This document shows positions 24,655-36,445 of a DNA stretch of 64,000 nucleotides, piece after piece. Made by a program: the position numbers and the translations under genes. The DNA is taken from assembly GCA_035610835.1 (NCBI GenBank), contig CM069450.1:27587503-27651502 (forward strand). The letters run 5' to 3'. This stretch comes from Ophiura sarsii (Eukaryota > Echinodermata > Ophiuroidea > Amphilepidida > Ophiuridae). Numbering within the stretch: position 1 is the first letter of the stretch; each line of letters starts with the position of its first letter. The notes beneath the pieces are model-generated. The model did no database searches, was not told the origin of the DNA, and was given only the letters and a program-made list of their open reading frames with translations.

Positions 24655-25484
24655 TATAATAATAATATCAAGATGAAAGATAGAACTATATAATTTCATC
24701 TGCATCAGGGCCGTTTTCCCCTCGAAACGCAATAGTTGTCTGCGTATATCGTTTTACATGTGCTTTCCTTGTAAGCTTTCCACCTCCAGAATATGTTATG
24801 GCTTCAAAATATCATTGATGGATCGCTTAAGCACACACCTGTTAAGAAATATGTTAGTGAAACTTTACAGGTACTTGTGCTACGAGCATTCTATACGGGG
24901 CCGGGTCGAGGTTAGTCTTCTCAGTCTTTCTAGACCAACTTTAGATATTCGGAACAATAACATGGATACATCGGCTCACGTTTACTTCAAGGCAATGTAC
25001 GGCAAACCGAGTTCAACGCTCTACAATATAATACTATTTTAAAAGGCACATTGTTTTTAATATGAATAAATGATAGAACATAAATAACATAATTATATTC
25101 AATTTCAATGGCTGAATCGATGTTATGGACAATGTATAGGGGAGGATGAGGACCAGTTATTAAGCATATTTCATGATATAAAATATTAAAGTGCCAGTAA
25201 ATATTTACCGAATTGCTATAATAATATCACCCGTGTAATTGAGACCCATGTTGTATATACTATGTTAGTTGTTTCAAATGTTATAGCAGTAATTCTATTA
25301 GGTGTACAAAGCAAGCGACGTTTTCGACTGAACTTGGTTTTTTACGTATGAAGTTATTATTCCAGTTAACTGGATTGTGACGTGCAGATTCCCCCCCCCC
25401 CCCCCCCCCCCCCCTCCCCCATACTTATGTTTACTTTACTTATTACATACAATCATCATCTAATTCTTCTAATAAACTGTTCTG
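24655..25484. other. Intergenic, with a long C run
   Basis: No gene recognised. A C run of more than 20 bases lies at 25391-25412. Confidence 0.4.
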
Positions 25485-25834
25485 ATGATTAGCAAGTTAC
25501 TACTACTCCAACGCTTCAACTTGCCACATGATGATCTTGTCACAATCTATTCTGGATTTGTTAGACCCTTGGCTGAATATGCTCCCCCCCCCCCCCACCC
25601 CCCCCCCCCCCCCCCCCCATATTGCGTCATAGGATTACGGTCGATCAATCAATTTCCATTGAGAGAATCCAGACGAGAGCGTGCAAGATCATCATGGGTA
25701 AAGAATATGTATCCTATTATGAGGCTCTTCATGATTGCAAGCTACATTCATTAAGTCAAAGAAGGGATGAGTTGTGCCTCAATTTCTTTAAGTCTCTTTT
25801 TAACCAATTAACCCCAAAAATAATGAGTCAATAG
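25485..25834 (+). mobile_element. LINE reverse-transcriptase C-terminal relic, split by a C run
   Basis: The first frame gives LPHDDLVTIYSGFVRPLAEYA; after a C-rich run (25584-25618) a second frame gives SIERIQTRACKIIMGKEYVS and SLSQRRDELCLNFFKSLF. These are the standard post-catalytic motifs of a common marine-invertebrate LINE type. The C run occupies the place where the frame should continue, so it interrupts the coding sequence. Confidence 0.75.
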
Positions 25835-26116
25835 TTTGTCAAGATGAACAATTATGTGTCAAAACATAGTATCATTTGTCATGATAATGACTGAATCCAT
25901 AATTTTACAGGCAAAAAGGCAAAACTGCATGTTGTTTTTAGCCAGCACAAAGTGTTCTGTACCTAGAGAGCATCTTTGAATTCACAATTATGACAGTGCT
26001 CGTGTCTTATGAGACGATGGATCTAGAATTGCAATAATAAATGGTTTACTGTTCCATATCTATAATCACATAAAGTACATCAAACATGACCTAAACTCAA
26101 CTTCATAAATCGCGTT

Positions 26117-26206
26117 TACTACCTTCAATCAACTCCTGGTTCAATTCAGGAGTTCAAGTCGCGACTTAAGACCTACTTATTTAACTTGGAAATCTATTTG
26201 CTGTGT
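26117..26206 (+). mobile_element. LINE ORF2 C-terminal tail
   Basis: One frame reads GSIQEFKSRLKTYLFNLE, the end motif that closes many LINE reverse-transcriptase proteins. It lies 280 bp after the previous fragment in the same orientation, so both may be parts of one decayed copy. Confidence 0.55.
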
Positions 26207-26231
26207 ATTTGTTCATTATCTTTCATTTCAT

Positions 26232-26690
26232 AATGGGCTATTCCATTTATTAATGGTACACCCCCTATAGAAGGCAAGCATTTTTTTACTGAAAATTTTG
26301 GGAATTCCCACTGCAAAATTGTGCTGCCTTCTATAGGGGTGTGACCAAAACTGCTTCAAAAATTGGGAATTCCCAGGTTGTTTTTTGTTTTTAAAATTGG
26401 GAATTCCCATGCCTTCTATAGGGATGTGAGGCATGCAATTTATTTTTTGGGAATTCCCAGGCTGCTTTTTGATTTAAAAATTGGGAATTCCCATGCCTTC
26501 TATAGGGGTGTGAGGCATGCAATTTATTTTTTGGGAATTCCCAGGCTGCTTTTTGATTTAAAAATTGGGAATTCCCATGCCTTCTATAGGGGTGTGAGGC
26601 ATGCAATTTATTTTTTGGGAATTCCCAGGCTGCTTTTTGTTTTAAAAATTGGGAATTCCCATGCCTTCTATAGGGGTGTGGTACTTTTTT
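26232..26690 (+). repeat. 84-bp tandem array in a MITE family D relic
   Basis: The left end TGGGCTATTCC...TAATGGTAC matches family D; the right end stops at CCTTCTATAGGGGTGTGGTAC. Inside, the palindrome GGGAATTCCC occurs nine times (26300, 26365, 26399, 26449, 26483, 26533, 26567, 26617, 26651). From 26399 on, the period is exactly 84 bp with two palindromes per unit. As 84 is divisible by three, both strands stay open and show repetitive frames; these are not genes. Confidence 0.85.
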
Positions 26691-27412
26691 GGTGTTGGTG
26701 GGGTGGGGAGGGGGGGTGGCACAGGATCAGAGTGCAGAGTTGAGAGGGTGGGGCTTATACATTGAAGTGGCAAGGATGTGTGGACAGGATTCGGGGTAAT
26801 TGGTGAGGAACTTTAAGGCAAAACCACGGTGTAATTTGGTGAGGATAGTGCAAATCAGTGAGTGTGTGCAGGGGTGCGTTTGTTATCCTTATTTCTCTAT
26901 AAGTTTTGATCAAAGTGGCGCCTAATTTGCATGAAAGATAGAGGAAATAACGGGACGTGTGATTTTAAGTATAGAAAATGGTCAACAATTGGCTCAAAAA
27001 ACAGCAAAAAACCTGGCATCATTCTGTTATACCCTACACACCAACATCGATAGTATGCGTCGTTCTTAAAAAGTATGCACTATGAATACCTCTGTGAAGG
27101 GTATAACAGAATTACTTCAAAAACCTCTCCAATTTTGCTCACAAATGCCACTAGAAGTGCACGATATTGTGCGTTGCGCATACTATTGCGTAATCATACC
27201 GTGTGGTAACGCGTCTCGTACATGTTTGCGGAAGGGCTCACTGCCGCGGCATTACGCACTTCTACACATGGCGCATAAGCCACACGGGAAAAGTTATAGA
27301 CCTGTTGGTTATGGGTTATGGTGTCATGTTGGGTGGGGGTAAAACCACGTAAAAATGGTTTAGAATAGGCATAGGGTTATCATGGTTATAGTGACGAGGT
27401 ACAAGTAGCGGG
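26691..27412. other. Intergenic, nothing recognised
   Basis: G-rich at the start (26695-26760), otherwise without supported features. Confidence 0.4.
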
Positions 27413-27792
27413 TTAAAGGTATATTATGTGATCTTTCCAGGGAACGCCCTCAACATCGAAAAAAAATAGAAAGCAGATTTTCTTGCAGATTTACATTTCT
27501 TATCATAAATCATGCATACATTCCAAGTTACAGGGCGATACGATTCTTAATTACTTCAAAATCATGGTTTTAGAGTGAAAATAAACTGTCGGAATCCTGA
27601 CAGTTTATATTTTTCACTCTAAATTCACTCTAAAATCATGATTTTGAGGTAATTAGGAATCGTATCGCTCTGTAACTTGGAATGTATGTATGATTTATGA
27701 TCGGAAATGTAAATCTACAAAAAAATCTACTTTCTAAAAATAATAATGAATAGAGGGCGCTCTCTGGAAAAGATCACATAATATGCCTTTAA
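27413..27792 (+). mobile_element. Palindromic MITE family C, copy 1
   Basis: A 380-bp near-palindrome bounded by TTAA on both sides. The ends are TTAAAGGTATATTATGTGAT and its near-complement. Arms of about 185 bp meet at a centre near 27600 with TGTCGGAATCCTGACAG. Copy 2 at 54723-55102 is the same length in the opposite orientation. The TTAA borders suggest a piggyBac-like target. Confidence 0.85.
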
Positions 27793-30334
27793 TAAAGCAA
27801 CCTGATTTTTTAACTTTAAATTGGCGTGCCAAACAATCCAAGGGACCGAGGGTTAATGAAGAAGCCACGGGAAATGGTTTAGGAGGGTTATGATAATAAA
27901 TAAATCTGGTTGGTGTGTGTGAGGGGGAGGGGGTGGGGTGTAGGGGATTTATGTGGTTCATGCAGTTTGAGAGGTAGGGGTTAATTAAGTAGCCACAGTA
28001 AATGGTTTTGGAGGGTTATGATTATACATCAAACTGGTTTGGTTTGCGTGTGGGGTGGGGGGGTATGTAGTTTCAGAGCCTAGGTATTGTGGCATAACCA
28101 TAAAAATAATAATGACTAATAATATCGCTACAAATAGCCTCGGCATAAAATAAATTATTTAAAAACCTTGTTTTTTTACGTTCAAGAGCGTTTTATAAAG
28201 GGAAAACCAATTCAACCTTGTTCATAGTTCTCCAATAATGCCTACATGATATTTGGCATATTTATTTATAAAACAACCAACAAACAAGCAAAATACCAAA
28301 TCAACAAAGATTCCTAACTCCAGTAATTATAGAATACCAGTGATACCATTCGCTATACGGTATATGTTACATAATATTGCTATCTTCAGTAGATAGCAAA
28401 CAAATTGAATGAATAACATGCTTTCTTCAGTATAACATTATCGCAATGTTATCTATAGATAGCAAATAAAATGGCTACTGTAATATTAGTGTATTTAATA
28501 GCAGCAAAATAATTCAAATCTTAACCTAAATCAACCCATGCATCAAGCTTGAAACTGGTTAGTTCGTGCAGACACATACCTGATGCATATGGAACCAAAA
28601 CAACTGAAACTTTAGTGCAAACCTTAAGGATGGTGAATATAAATTAAACAAAAGCTCTGGATTCCATTAAAAATATGATAGCTATGTGGTCAAATCATTC
28701 TCTGACTGTGGTGGAGACCAATGGCGTAGCATTATAGGGGCTCGGGGGCATGATTTCGAGAAAAAGAAAGGGGAATGGCGAAAAAGGGAAGGAAGAAAAG
28801 AAAAAGGGGAAGGGTAGAGGAAAAGAAAGGGGAAGGAAGAAAAGAGAAAGGAAGAGAAAAGAAATTCGAAAGAAAATAAATGTTTATCATCAGTGGTTAG
28901 TTCGGATCGGGAATCGTTAGGCGCGGCCGGGGGAGGGGGATCAGACGATAGCGTGGCGGCCGCGCAAAATCATAGTTGCAAGACCCTCTGACCCTTGGTA
29001 TCTTTCAAACACATCGTTAACACGAAAAATGTGTCCCGGGATACGCCGTGGTGCAACTCACAAATTAAAATTATTCTTCATCTACTGTACCAATGAGATA
29101 TTATAAAATATTGTTGGAAAAAGTTATATATAAAAAGTATAATAGCGTCATATAATTTTAGTATGCCAGTTACTTTTTAGAACCCTAATGATGATGCCGA
29201 GATGGAGGTGTTTGTTTGTGTGCCAGTTAATATGCATTTAAACCTTGATTTGTGTGTATATTTGTGGGGGTGTGCAATCCCTGAACAAGAGTTCATGCAA
29301 TATATAATATTAAGGAAACATAGTGTGAAAGATTCCATGTTGATCTATCATGGATTTCATCTTTTCACATTTCTGAATTTGACCATGAGTTTTGTTCTGC
29401 CGATTTTCAGGACAAGGTTACTCCTACCCACCCCCACCCCCCACACTTATCTTATCAAGATTTTAGTTGCTGACGGAGAAAAAATTGGGCAACTTTTACA
29501 AAAAAAATTGGAGTCTGTAATTTCTTTTGGTCGGTACATCATGGCTTTCGTCGGTACAACTATATCGTGGCCCCCTCCAAGAACTGACACACAAAAACAA
29601 ACACATCTCCATACCCCTCCGCCCCAGTTATGTAAAGAGCATTTCATAGATTAAATTCCCAGAATTCAACAACAGAATTAGTCCATCTTCCACTTTGGGA
29701 ACTCCCCCACTCTTTTAAACGAATGTTAAAAGAATGCAAACTGACATTGTTTGCCATTCCTTGGATTGGCTTACATTTTTAGTGAAAGTAAAAGTATAGA
29801 CCAAATGGTCGATTAAAACAAATCTTTTGAATGAAAGCAAAAACAATTGATGATGATTTTCAATAAACACGCCAGATATTTTTGGTACGCCTTTACCAAA
29901 ACGTGCCTGCTTTGTCTGACTCACCCTGTAATAATAACATGTATGTTTTTGTTGTGAATAAGACCCAGATTTATAATTCGATGCAATTTCACATTTCACA
30001 ATTTGTACCATCAGTTTTTAGTTTTACTGACAAAATAATAAGCTATGGGTTAGGCATAATCAGAATTTTCTCGAGCTTGAAATTTCAAAGCGATCTTCAG
30101 GTTATTCTTCAGAACAAAGATTGATATAACAAACTTGTTTTTGAGATTAAAAACATATATAGGCGTAGGGGCAAGAGACAAAGCTCTGTTTCCTAATTAG
30201 GCCTCATATGGTAAAGTTTGTTGGTAAAATGTTTCATTTTGCTGTGTCCCTGGGTTCCTATTCATAAATCCACTTCAGTGCCGCACACAATACAAATGTT
30301 TTGTGCAGTGGCGTGAGTCTCGAATTCTGGGGGT
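27793..30334. other. Intergenic, with polypurine tract
   Basis: A purine tract (GGGGAAGG, AAAAGAAA units) lies at 28760-28875, after GGCGTAGCATTATAGGGG, which looks like a lone hAT-MITE end. A 150-codon open frame at 29202-29654 has no recognisable domain and is judged to be chance. Nothing else was supported. Confidence 0.4.
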
Positions 30335-30435
30335 ATAACCCACAGAGAGCTCTGATGGGCCAATCAATTGGTTCACTGCAACTCAGAAAAAGGAAAAAAA
30401 ATACAAGTAAACACAGTTGGGCAAGTAAAAAATAC
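30335..30435 (-). mobile_element. LINE 3' UTR fragment
   Basis: GAGCTCTGATGGGCCAATCA followed by ATTGGTTCACTGCAACTCAG matches 687-725 in the 3' part of the LINE at 578-1560, and AAACACAGTTGGGCAAGTA continues the match. It directly abuts the inverted minisatellite copy below. Confidence 0.65.
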
Positions 30436-30640
30436 TGCAAGTCATGACTTGCGAATCCCCCTGGCTGGGAGATCAACTAAATGAGGTCAAAGGTCACATA
30501 GGGGTCATGTTCCCCCCCCCCCCCCTGTTCATGTTTCTTTTCTCCAAGTTTGAGGTCAATCGGGCAACCTTTACGATTTGACCTCTGGGTGACCTTTGAC
30601 CTCAGATGACCTCTAATTATTTTTTGACATGTTGTGCCAG
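30436..30640 (-). repeat. Second, inverted copy of the DR1-bearing minisatellite
   Basis: On the minus strand this matches the end of the array at 47370-48110: GAGGTCAAATCGTAAAGGTT, CCCGATTGACCTCAAACTTG, GAGAAAAGAAACATGAACA, then a GATCTCCCAGCCAGGGGGAT boundary and GCAAGTCATGACTTGC. It holds perfect direct repeats AGGTCA-N-AGGTCA at 30484-30496 (+ strand) and at 30590-30602 (as the complement). A C run interrupts it at 30512-30525. Confidence 0.7.
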
Positions 30641-31262
30641 GTTTGTGCAAGGATGGAACTGTGAAATTATGATATTTTGCCTGGAATGTTGGGAGCTTAT
30701 TAATTACCGATGGTCAATTTTGTTGAAAACAATAAAAACATGGGATGTATTTTTGATTATTTTTTGTTTCTCGTGGGACACTCTTTTGCAACGCCCTGTA
30801 TCTTACACAAATTAAATCTTAAAGTTCGCAAGAAAACTGAGTATTGTAAGAAGTTGTACTTTTCACATTACATACAGTCCAAAAATGTTAGCATCATCAT
30901 AATTTGCCTAAAACTTGGCTAGCTGGCCCGGTAACAAGCTGATTTTTGCAATTTTCAAAAAACACATACTAGGCCTACTCTGTGATAAATGGATAATAGC
31001 AAATGAAAAGAACTTTACAAATTACTTTTGATGGCTCTGAGTATCCGGGATTTTATGGCAGGTTGACATGGTTGGTTGACGTGCACAATTCCATGCCATT
31101 TTTGTAGTCATCATTCTATTGTTCTCTGTGTAAATAAGAGCATATGTGACCAATTTTACAATGATTTAGTCAATTCTTTTTTTGTCCCCAAATAATCGAG
31201 AGAAAAACTTGGTCTGAAATGTTTAAATTCAGACCACTAAAAATTGAGCTAATTTGTATTGT
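30641..31262. other. Intergenic, nothing recognised
   Basis: No supported feature. Confidence 0.4.
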
Positions 31263-31284
31263 ATTGGGCTATTCCAGATAATAA

Positions 31285-31318
<34 letters not shown>

Positions 31319-31632
31319 GAGGACATCGGAATTCAAGACTTTTCCCCCACCAATTTTTCAATGGAATTCCACACCATTTTGGCAGATGTTCTTGGAATTC
31401 CAGACTTTTTCACAATTTAGACCTCCCCCTATAGAGGACATCGGAATTCCAGACTTTTTTTCCACCGATTCCATACTTTTTTGAAGTTTGATCTGGAATT
31501 CCTTACTTTTTTTGAAGTTTGATTCTGGAATTCCATACTTTTTTTAAAAGTTTGATCTGGATTTGTCCTCTATAGATGGGGGGGGGGGGGGTCATTATTA
31601 GGGGGTTCATTATTATCTGGAATATAGCCAAT
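31263..31632. mobile_element. MITE family D, copy 3
   Basis: Ends ATTGGGCTATTCCAGATAAT and ATTATCTGGAATATAGCCAAT are inverted repeats with a C run just inside the left end and a G run just inside the right. The interior repeats GGAATTCC followed by AGACTTTT or ATACTTTT several times, plus CTATAGAGGACATCGGAATT. Confidence 0.75.
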
Positions 31633-32985
31633 TTTGTCATCCTCGATTGCCTCCACACACACCTCTCTCATCACTCATGAGAAGGAACAGGCGAGTGCTG
31701 GGAAATGGTTTTTTAAAATTATTTTTATGGATTGTCAAAATGATGGGTTATAATAATAATAAACTAACCAAAAGTGGTTTTTTTTGCATTTAATTATTTT
31801 TTAAATGACCAAAATGTGTGGAAGCACAAACCTAATTTTACATAAAGTGCACTTTAAGTTTTAGGCATGCATCAATTGCACAACAAAATACAACTTTGCA
31901 ATGTAAAATATAAGTTATTATGCACCTATTCTGTCAAAAAATTGATGCATGAATAGTATTTCCCAAATGTTTAAAATTCAGAATACAGTATTGACATTTT
32001 TTTCGATTTTTTTTTATGTAGGCCTATATACTAAAGTTATTCAATAAGTTCTACCTCCTCACTCATAACATCACTAATCCGATCAAAGTCGGAGAGAAAT
32101 TTTGGATTTTCGGAAAACTACCCTAAAGATTAACACATGGTGGTTTTTTCTCTCTCTGTATTGTTCGATTGGATACAGCCAGATTTAAATAATGAAAATA
32201 GAAAAAATGAATGATTTCTGAATATAATACTGTATTATCATATTTTATAAATCAGATTGTAGGCAATATTAACCTTTGTGGGCTCTCAAACGGTATAATA
32301 TCAATTTGAATGTTACGTCTTTTTACTTTATCATACTGGAATACTGCTATTCAGTCAAATTTTCATTGTTAAAAGTCAAGCCGCAGTGATGCATCGAATG
32401 TTAAATCTTAACATGATAGTTACTTTATGAGTTTTTCTTACATGCAACCGTTACAATAGTCAATCAGGTAGTCAGTGTAGAAAATTAGCATGATTCGAGT
32501 GACTTAAAATCTAGCCATTTAGTCCTGTGTATATTGAAGAAGTCTTGGTTCTATGACAATTATGAAAAGAAAATAACCTTTGCAGCGGTTCACTAGGGTA
32601 GTGTTAACATTAATGGCTGTCGAAGTCTGGGTCTGGTCTGGATAATTAGAGGGCATTAAAATGCCCAAGAAATCAGTCACTATAGTTATAGTCTGTTCAA
32701 GAGATATCTGTAATTTAGAACGGTTTTATTAAATTGGCCGATAGGTACGTTTAGTCTCTTAGAATTTGGAGTCTTGCTGTTTTTTATCCGTTCCCGTTGC
32801 ACTTAATGTACGTTTGGAGTTTACTGCATCTCCAGAAAAGTACAACCAATACTCAAACCAATTAACTATGAATTTGTAGCTGAGATTTAAAGCTACAATT
32901 GTGAAATATTTCATATGACTGACTTATTATGAGGTATGAGGTAGAACTTATTGAATGGCCATCGTATATATTATATATATTTTAA
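31633..32985. other. Intergenic, nothing recognised
   Basis: No exon or repeat supported over about 1.35 kb. Confidence 0.4.
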
Positions 32986-33362
32986 TTAAAGGGGCACCAT
33001 GTCACTTAAAAGTGATATGGTGGAGGAAGCGCCCTCAATTACAAAAATATATGATAAAAACTGGGATTTGTATATTTTTACAATTATATTACATGTATGA
33101 ACTTACACCTATAAAGATTAAGAAAAAACCAGCCCTCTTTATACAACATAACTTTGATTCAAAAATGCTGGTAGAGCCGCAACCAGCATTTTACATGTGT
33201 AAGGGTGGTATTCCAACATATTTAAAACATTGTATTAATCAAGTTTTGCTGTGTTTTGTTTTAGTAGAAACAACAATAATGGCAATTTTTAATATTAATC
33301 TTGAATTCTGAAGTAAATTAATTAAAATTAAAAAAATTCAACATGACATTGTGTCCCTTTAA
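32986..33362 (+). mobile_element. MITE family B, copy 1 (377 bp)
   Basis: Bounded by TTAA on both sides, with ends TTAAAGGGGCAC and GTCCCTTTAA. The interior (GCGCCCTCAATTAC, ACACCTATAAAGATTAAGAA, CCAGCCCTCTTTAT) is shared with 42599-42990 and 59940-60347 (inverted) and 43809-44000 (partial). No coding capacity. Confidence 0.8.
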
Positions 33363-33719
33363 AGTGAGGGAGCGTGGTGAGCAGTGGATGGAGGACACTT
33401 TTTGGGTGGCGGGCGAAAGCCCGCCAACCTATTAGCATGGAATTGTGAAATGTTGCACATTTAGGTCTTTCTACATACATGGAGGCTGCCATTTTGTTTT
33501 TAGTATAATGGAAAATTGTCTAAATTATCTTTTATAAACAAATAAATTCTACTTCAACCGTAGTTTTACGTAAGAATATTGGCCATATATAAATTGAATA
33601 TAATTCTAATCGTAATTTAAAGAAATCGCAATGGAACATGGTCATAGTATTGGCATTTTTTGATAGCGTCATTTTCATTGGTCCAAGTGTAACCAGTGCA
33701 CAGTAACTGTAGGCCTATA

Positions 33720-34104
33720 TTAAAGATAGATGTTCCGATTTTCAACTTGAAGTTTAAATTTCTATTCTACATGAAAGGTCATCCTTAAAAAAGTTGTGTT
33801 CCAAAGTTTGAGTTGCATAGCTCTATATGGTTCTTATTTTAGACGCACAAGATGCTGTGAACTGTACCCATTGAGTAGTACACAAACTACATCGGTGCAA
33901 ATGTGTAAAGTCTTTGATCGGTGGTTACCACCACTTCGCGGTAATTCGACGTTATTTCATCGATTTCTCCGTAATTATACCGATTTAGGCTGTCAAATTT
34001 CAGTATGATGATGAGAAAAATACGAGCTTTCATATGATATGAAAATCTCCGTATGTTTGAAATAATTCTGTGTTACGAAATGTGATCGGGTCATCTACCT
34101 TTAA
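33720..34104 (+). mobile_element. MITE family A, copy 1
   Basis: Bounded by TTAA (33720-33723, 34101-34104). The left end AGATAGATGTTCC pairs with the right-end TCATCTACCT. The interior includes TTTCAACTTGAAGTTT, GTTTGAGTTGCATAGCTCTA and GGTGGTTACCACC. It is nearly identical to copy 2 at 37627-37981 except for an extra segment of about 30 bp near 33893-33925. Confidence 0.85.
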
Positions 34105-34214
34105 TGAAGGTCAAAATATAAGTTGTAGAGTAAACAACAAATGTCTGGCCAGGGGTTGGGGTCAAGGTTTATCTTGGACAATCAGTACTACCTATCTACG
34201 GGGTTGTTCCGTAA

Positions 34215-34273
34215 CCTGACTCAATTAATCTGACCTGACTCAATTAATCTGACCTGACTCAATTTTATCTGAC
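34215..34273 (+). repeat. Short tandem repeat, 19-20 bp unit, three copies
   Basis: CCTGACTCAATTAATCTGA occurs twice and then as a 20-bp variant. Each unit holds a TGACTCA word, an AP-1-like site. Confidence 0.8.
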
Positions 34274-34441
34274 ACAGTTTTTTTTCGTAATGTAAGATTT
34301 CCTCCTGATATCGGAAAAAGTAATTAAAACGCACATGTGGCTCCAAATATTCCGTGTGAATGAAATCAAGTGATTACATGTTGTCATTACAGCTTAATTT
34401 TATCTTTAAACATTGTAGGCTCTGGCACGCATAATTCGGTC

Positions 34442-34541
34442 NNNNNNNNNNNNNNNNNNNNNNNNNNNNNNNNNNNNNNNNNNNNNNNNNNNNNNNNNNN
34501 NNNNNNNNNNNNNNNNNNNNNNNNNNNNNNNNNNNNNNNNN
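34442..34541. other. Assembly gap, 100 N
   Basis: Exactly 100 N bases. A round 100 is the usual placeholder for a gap of unknown size, so the true distance may differ. Confidence 0.98.
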
Positions 34542-34596
34542 CACAAACACGCACTTTCATCAAAAGATATGCACAAGGACATGGGTTCTTTATGCG

Positions 34597-34932
34597 CAGT
34601 GGCGTAGCGTGAGGGGGGCGACCGCCCCCCCCCCCCCCCAATATTGACGTCGTGTCGGTTGAGATTGGCACTGTCGGTTCATTTGACCAAAGGAATCATG
34701 GAATTATGATGCTCAAAAGTACACAGATGAAAAATTTTCGCTCGCATATTATTCCCCAAAATGCAATATTGTTTGGTACAAGCTTGTTTAGATCCAAAAT
34801 GAAACTCAATCGTGCAAAAAATTGGTGTCAAGTCACATTTCTTGACTCACAACAGTTGTCGGTTCATTTTCATTTCTCGCCCCCCCCCCCCCCCCCCCCC
34901 CCCCCAATACCAATAACCTAGCTACGCCACTG
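34597..34932 (-). mobile_element. hAT-type MITE, copy 1 (336 bp)
   Basis: Ends CAGTGGCGTAGC and GCTACGCCACTG are flanked by a perfect 8-bp duplication TTTATGCG (34589-34596, 34933-34940). Long C runs lie just inside both ends (34623-34639, 34879-34906). The interior matches 55936-56331 in reverse orientation (ATTGACGTCGTGTCGGTTGA, TTCATTTGACCA). Confidence 0.92.
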
Positions 34933-34940
34933 TTTATGCG

Positions 34941-36266
34941 CACGGACAAATACAAGCCTCGCAATTCCCGCCAATTTGGAACTGATTAAACAATAGTTGC
35001 CTAACTTTTGTATAGTTTCAAGGCAGCATAATGTCTAGTGTCTACCTCTTGCCTAACTTTCTCAAATGTAAGATTTTGCCAAACATGCATTGCTAAGTGA
35101 ACTGCCTAACTTGCCAACATGCAGGGCAGTCACTATGTAAGTTGTTTTAACATTTAAAATTGTTACATGCCAAAACGATTTTGCCGAACGTATCAAATTG
35201 CAATTATTACCTTTCTACAATTCAAACCGTTGCCTAACTTTTTCAAATATAAGGCACCACTATTTTGTATTTCAAGTATTATTACCATGGTGTGTTTGAT
35301 GTTTCAATGTTTATAGCATGGGACAGTGTTTAAAGTTTAAATTCTAGAAACACCTGCTAAAGTTGCTATATTTTCTCGACCTGAAATAAAAGTTGGAGGC
35401 AGTAAGAGCATTCCATTCAGAAATGATGCATGTTAGGCAGCTCCAAGACACCCCTCCCCACACTTTTTCAGCGTTGGTAAAAACACTTGCCACCAAAAAA
35501 GTTCGTTTCCAGTAGCAAGCCTGAAAAGTCAAATGTGAATTGCGGTTTAATATTTTTTTTGCTCAAATTCATAGTGGAGATTCACTTAAAATGTAAGGTT
35601 TTATTTAGTCAAATCTGTGCTATTTTATTACTCTTATGCTCGCTAAAATGTGATATTTCTCGCAGATTTTCACTCTCCTGTTTGCCGTATGTTCGACAAA
35701 AGATGACGCCCTAACAATATCCCCCCTTTTTCTATTAAAAGAATTTTAAATGCGTAAGAATCAAGCGTCTTAGTGAAATGTGCGCGCACTACTACTAGAA
35801 ACAAACTTGTTTTTTTATTTGGCCTTACAAGTGTACCATATGGTTGATTGTTGTGGAATCCATGTTGTGTGTAGGGGAAGTACAGATTACTTCATCCGGA
35901 GGGGAGGGTACTCATATATGGGGGAAACAATTAAAGTTGACTTCCCCTTTAAGTGCCAACATCTGGGTCAGTCAGTCAAATTATTTTTGGTGGAAGGGAA
36001 CGATACTACACAAGAACATAAGATTTTTTAATAGGTCGGATTTTTGCAGACCTTTCCCTAAACATGGGGTATGATTGTGTGCTGGAATGGAAACCTAGAC
36101 ATGGGTCCCAAATTGCAAAAAAAACCAGTCAACAGAATATTTTACTTTTTCCGCACATCCCCATCAAAAAATAATTTTGAGTACCAACACCCTTCCCCCC
36201 CCCCCCCCCCCGGAACTTGACTGTAGAGCAATCAATCCCCTGACAATTGCCCAACAATTATTTAAA
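34941..36266. other. Intergenic with dispersed TTGCCTAACTTT words
   Basis: TGCCTAACTT occurs at about 35002, 35050, 35102 and 35230, hinting at a decayed tandem repeat. A C run lies at 36196-36211. Nothing else supported. Confidence 0.4.
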
Positions 36267-36445
36267 TACCGTAAAACCACTTAATTTCGCGATGTGGATT
36301 CGTGAAATTAAATGCCAACGAAAAAACTATTTTTGCTTTTAAAGTAATAGCACAATTTCCAGATTCGCAAAATTTAATACCCTCTAAAATAGTCTTTTTG
36401 AATTCCCGAAATAAAGTGTCCGCAAAATTATAGTGTTTTACAGTA
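36267..36445. mobile_element. Mariner-type MITE with TACTGTAAAA ends
   Basis: The left end TACCGTAAAACCACTTAATT pairs with the right end ATTATAGTGTTTTACAGTA. Internal TTCGCG, CGCAAAAT and TCGTGAAATTAA words are typical of this abundant invertebrate MITE type. A related copy is at 46330-46516. Confidence 0.7.

Noticed and set aside
26228..26690. CRISPR-like regular repeats
   Set aside because: The whole 84-bp unit repeats, spacers are not unique, and the context is eukaryotic.
26363..26743. 126-codon frame with repeating GNSHAFYRGVRHAIYFLG
   Set aside because: Translation of the 84-bp tandem array; open on both strands because 84 is a multiple of three.
29202..29654. 150-codon open frame, the longest single one on the + strand
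   Set aside because: No conserved domain, ends in a proline/threonine-rich stretch from C-rich DNA, and no splice or promoter support.
30304..30330. Lone CAGTGGCGTGAG as a complete hAT element
   Set aside because: No inverted partner or 8-bp duplication was found; the same applies to similar words at 28719 and 42571.
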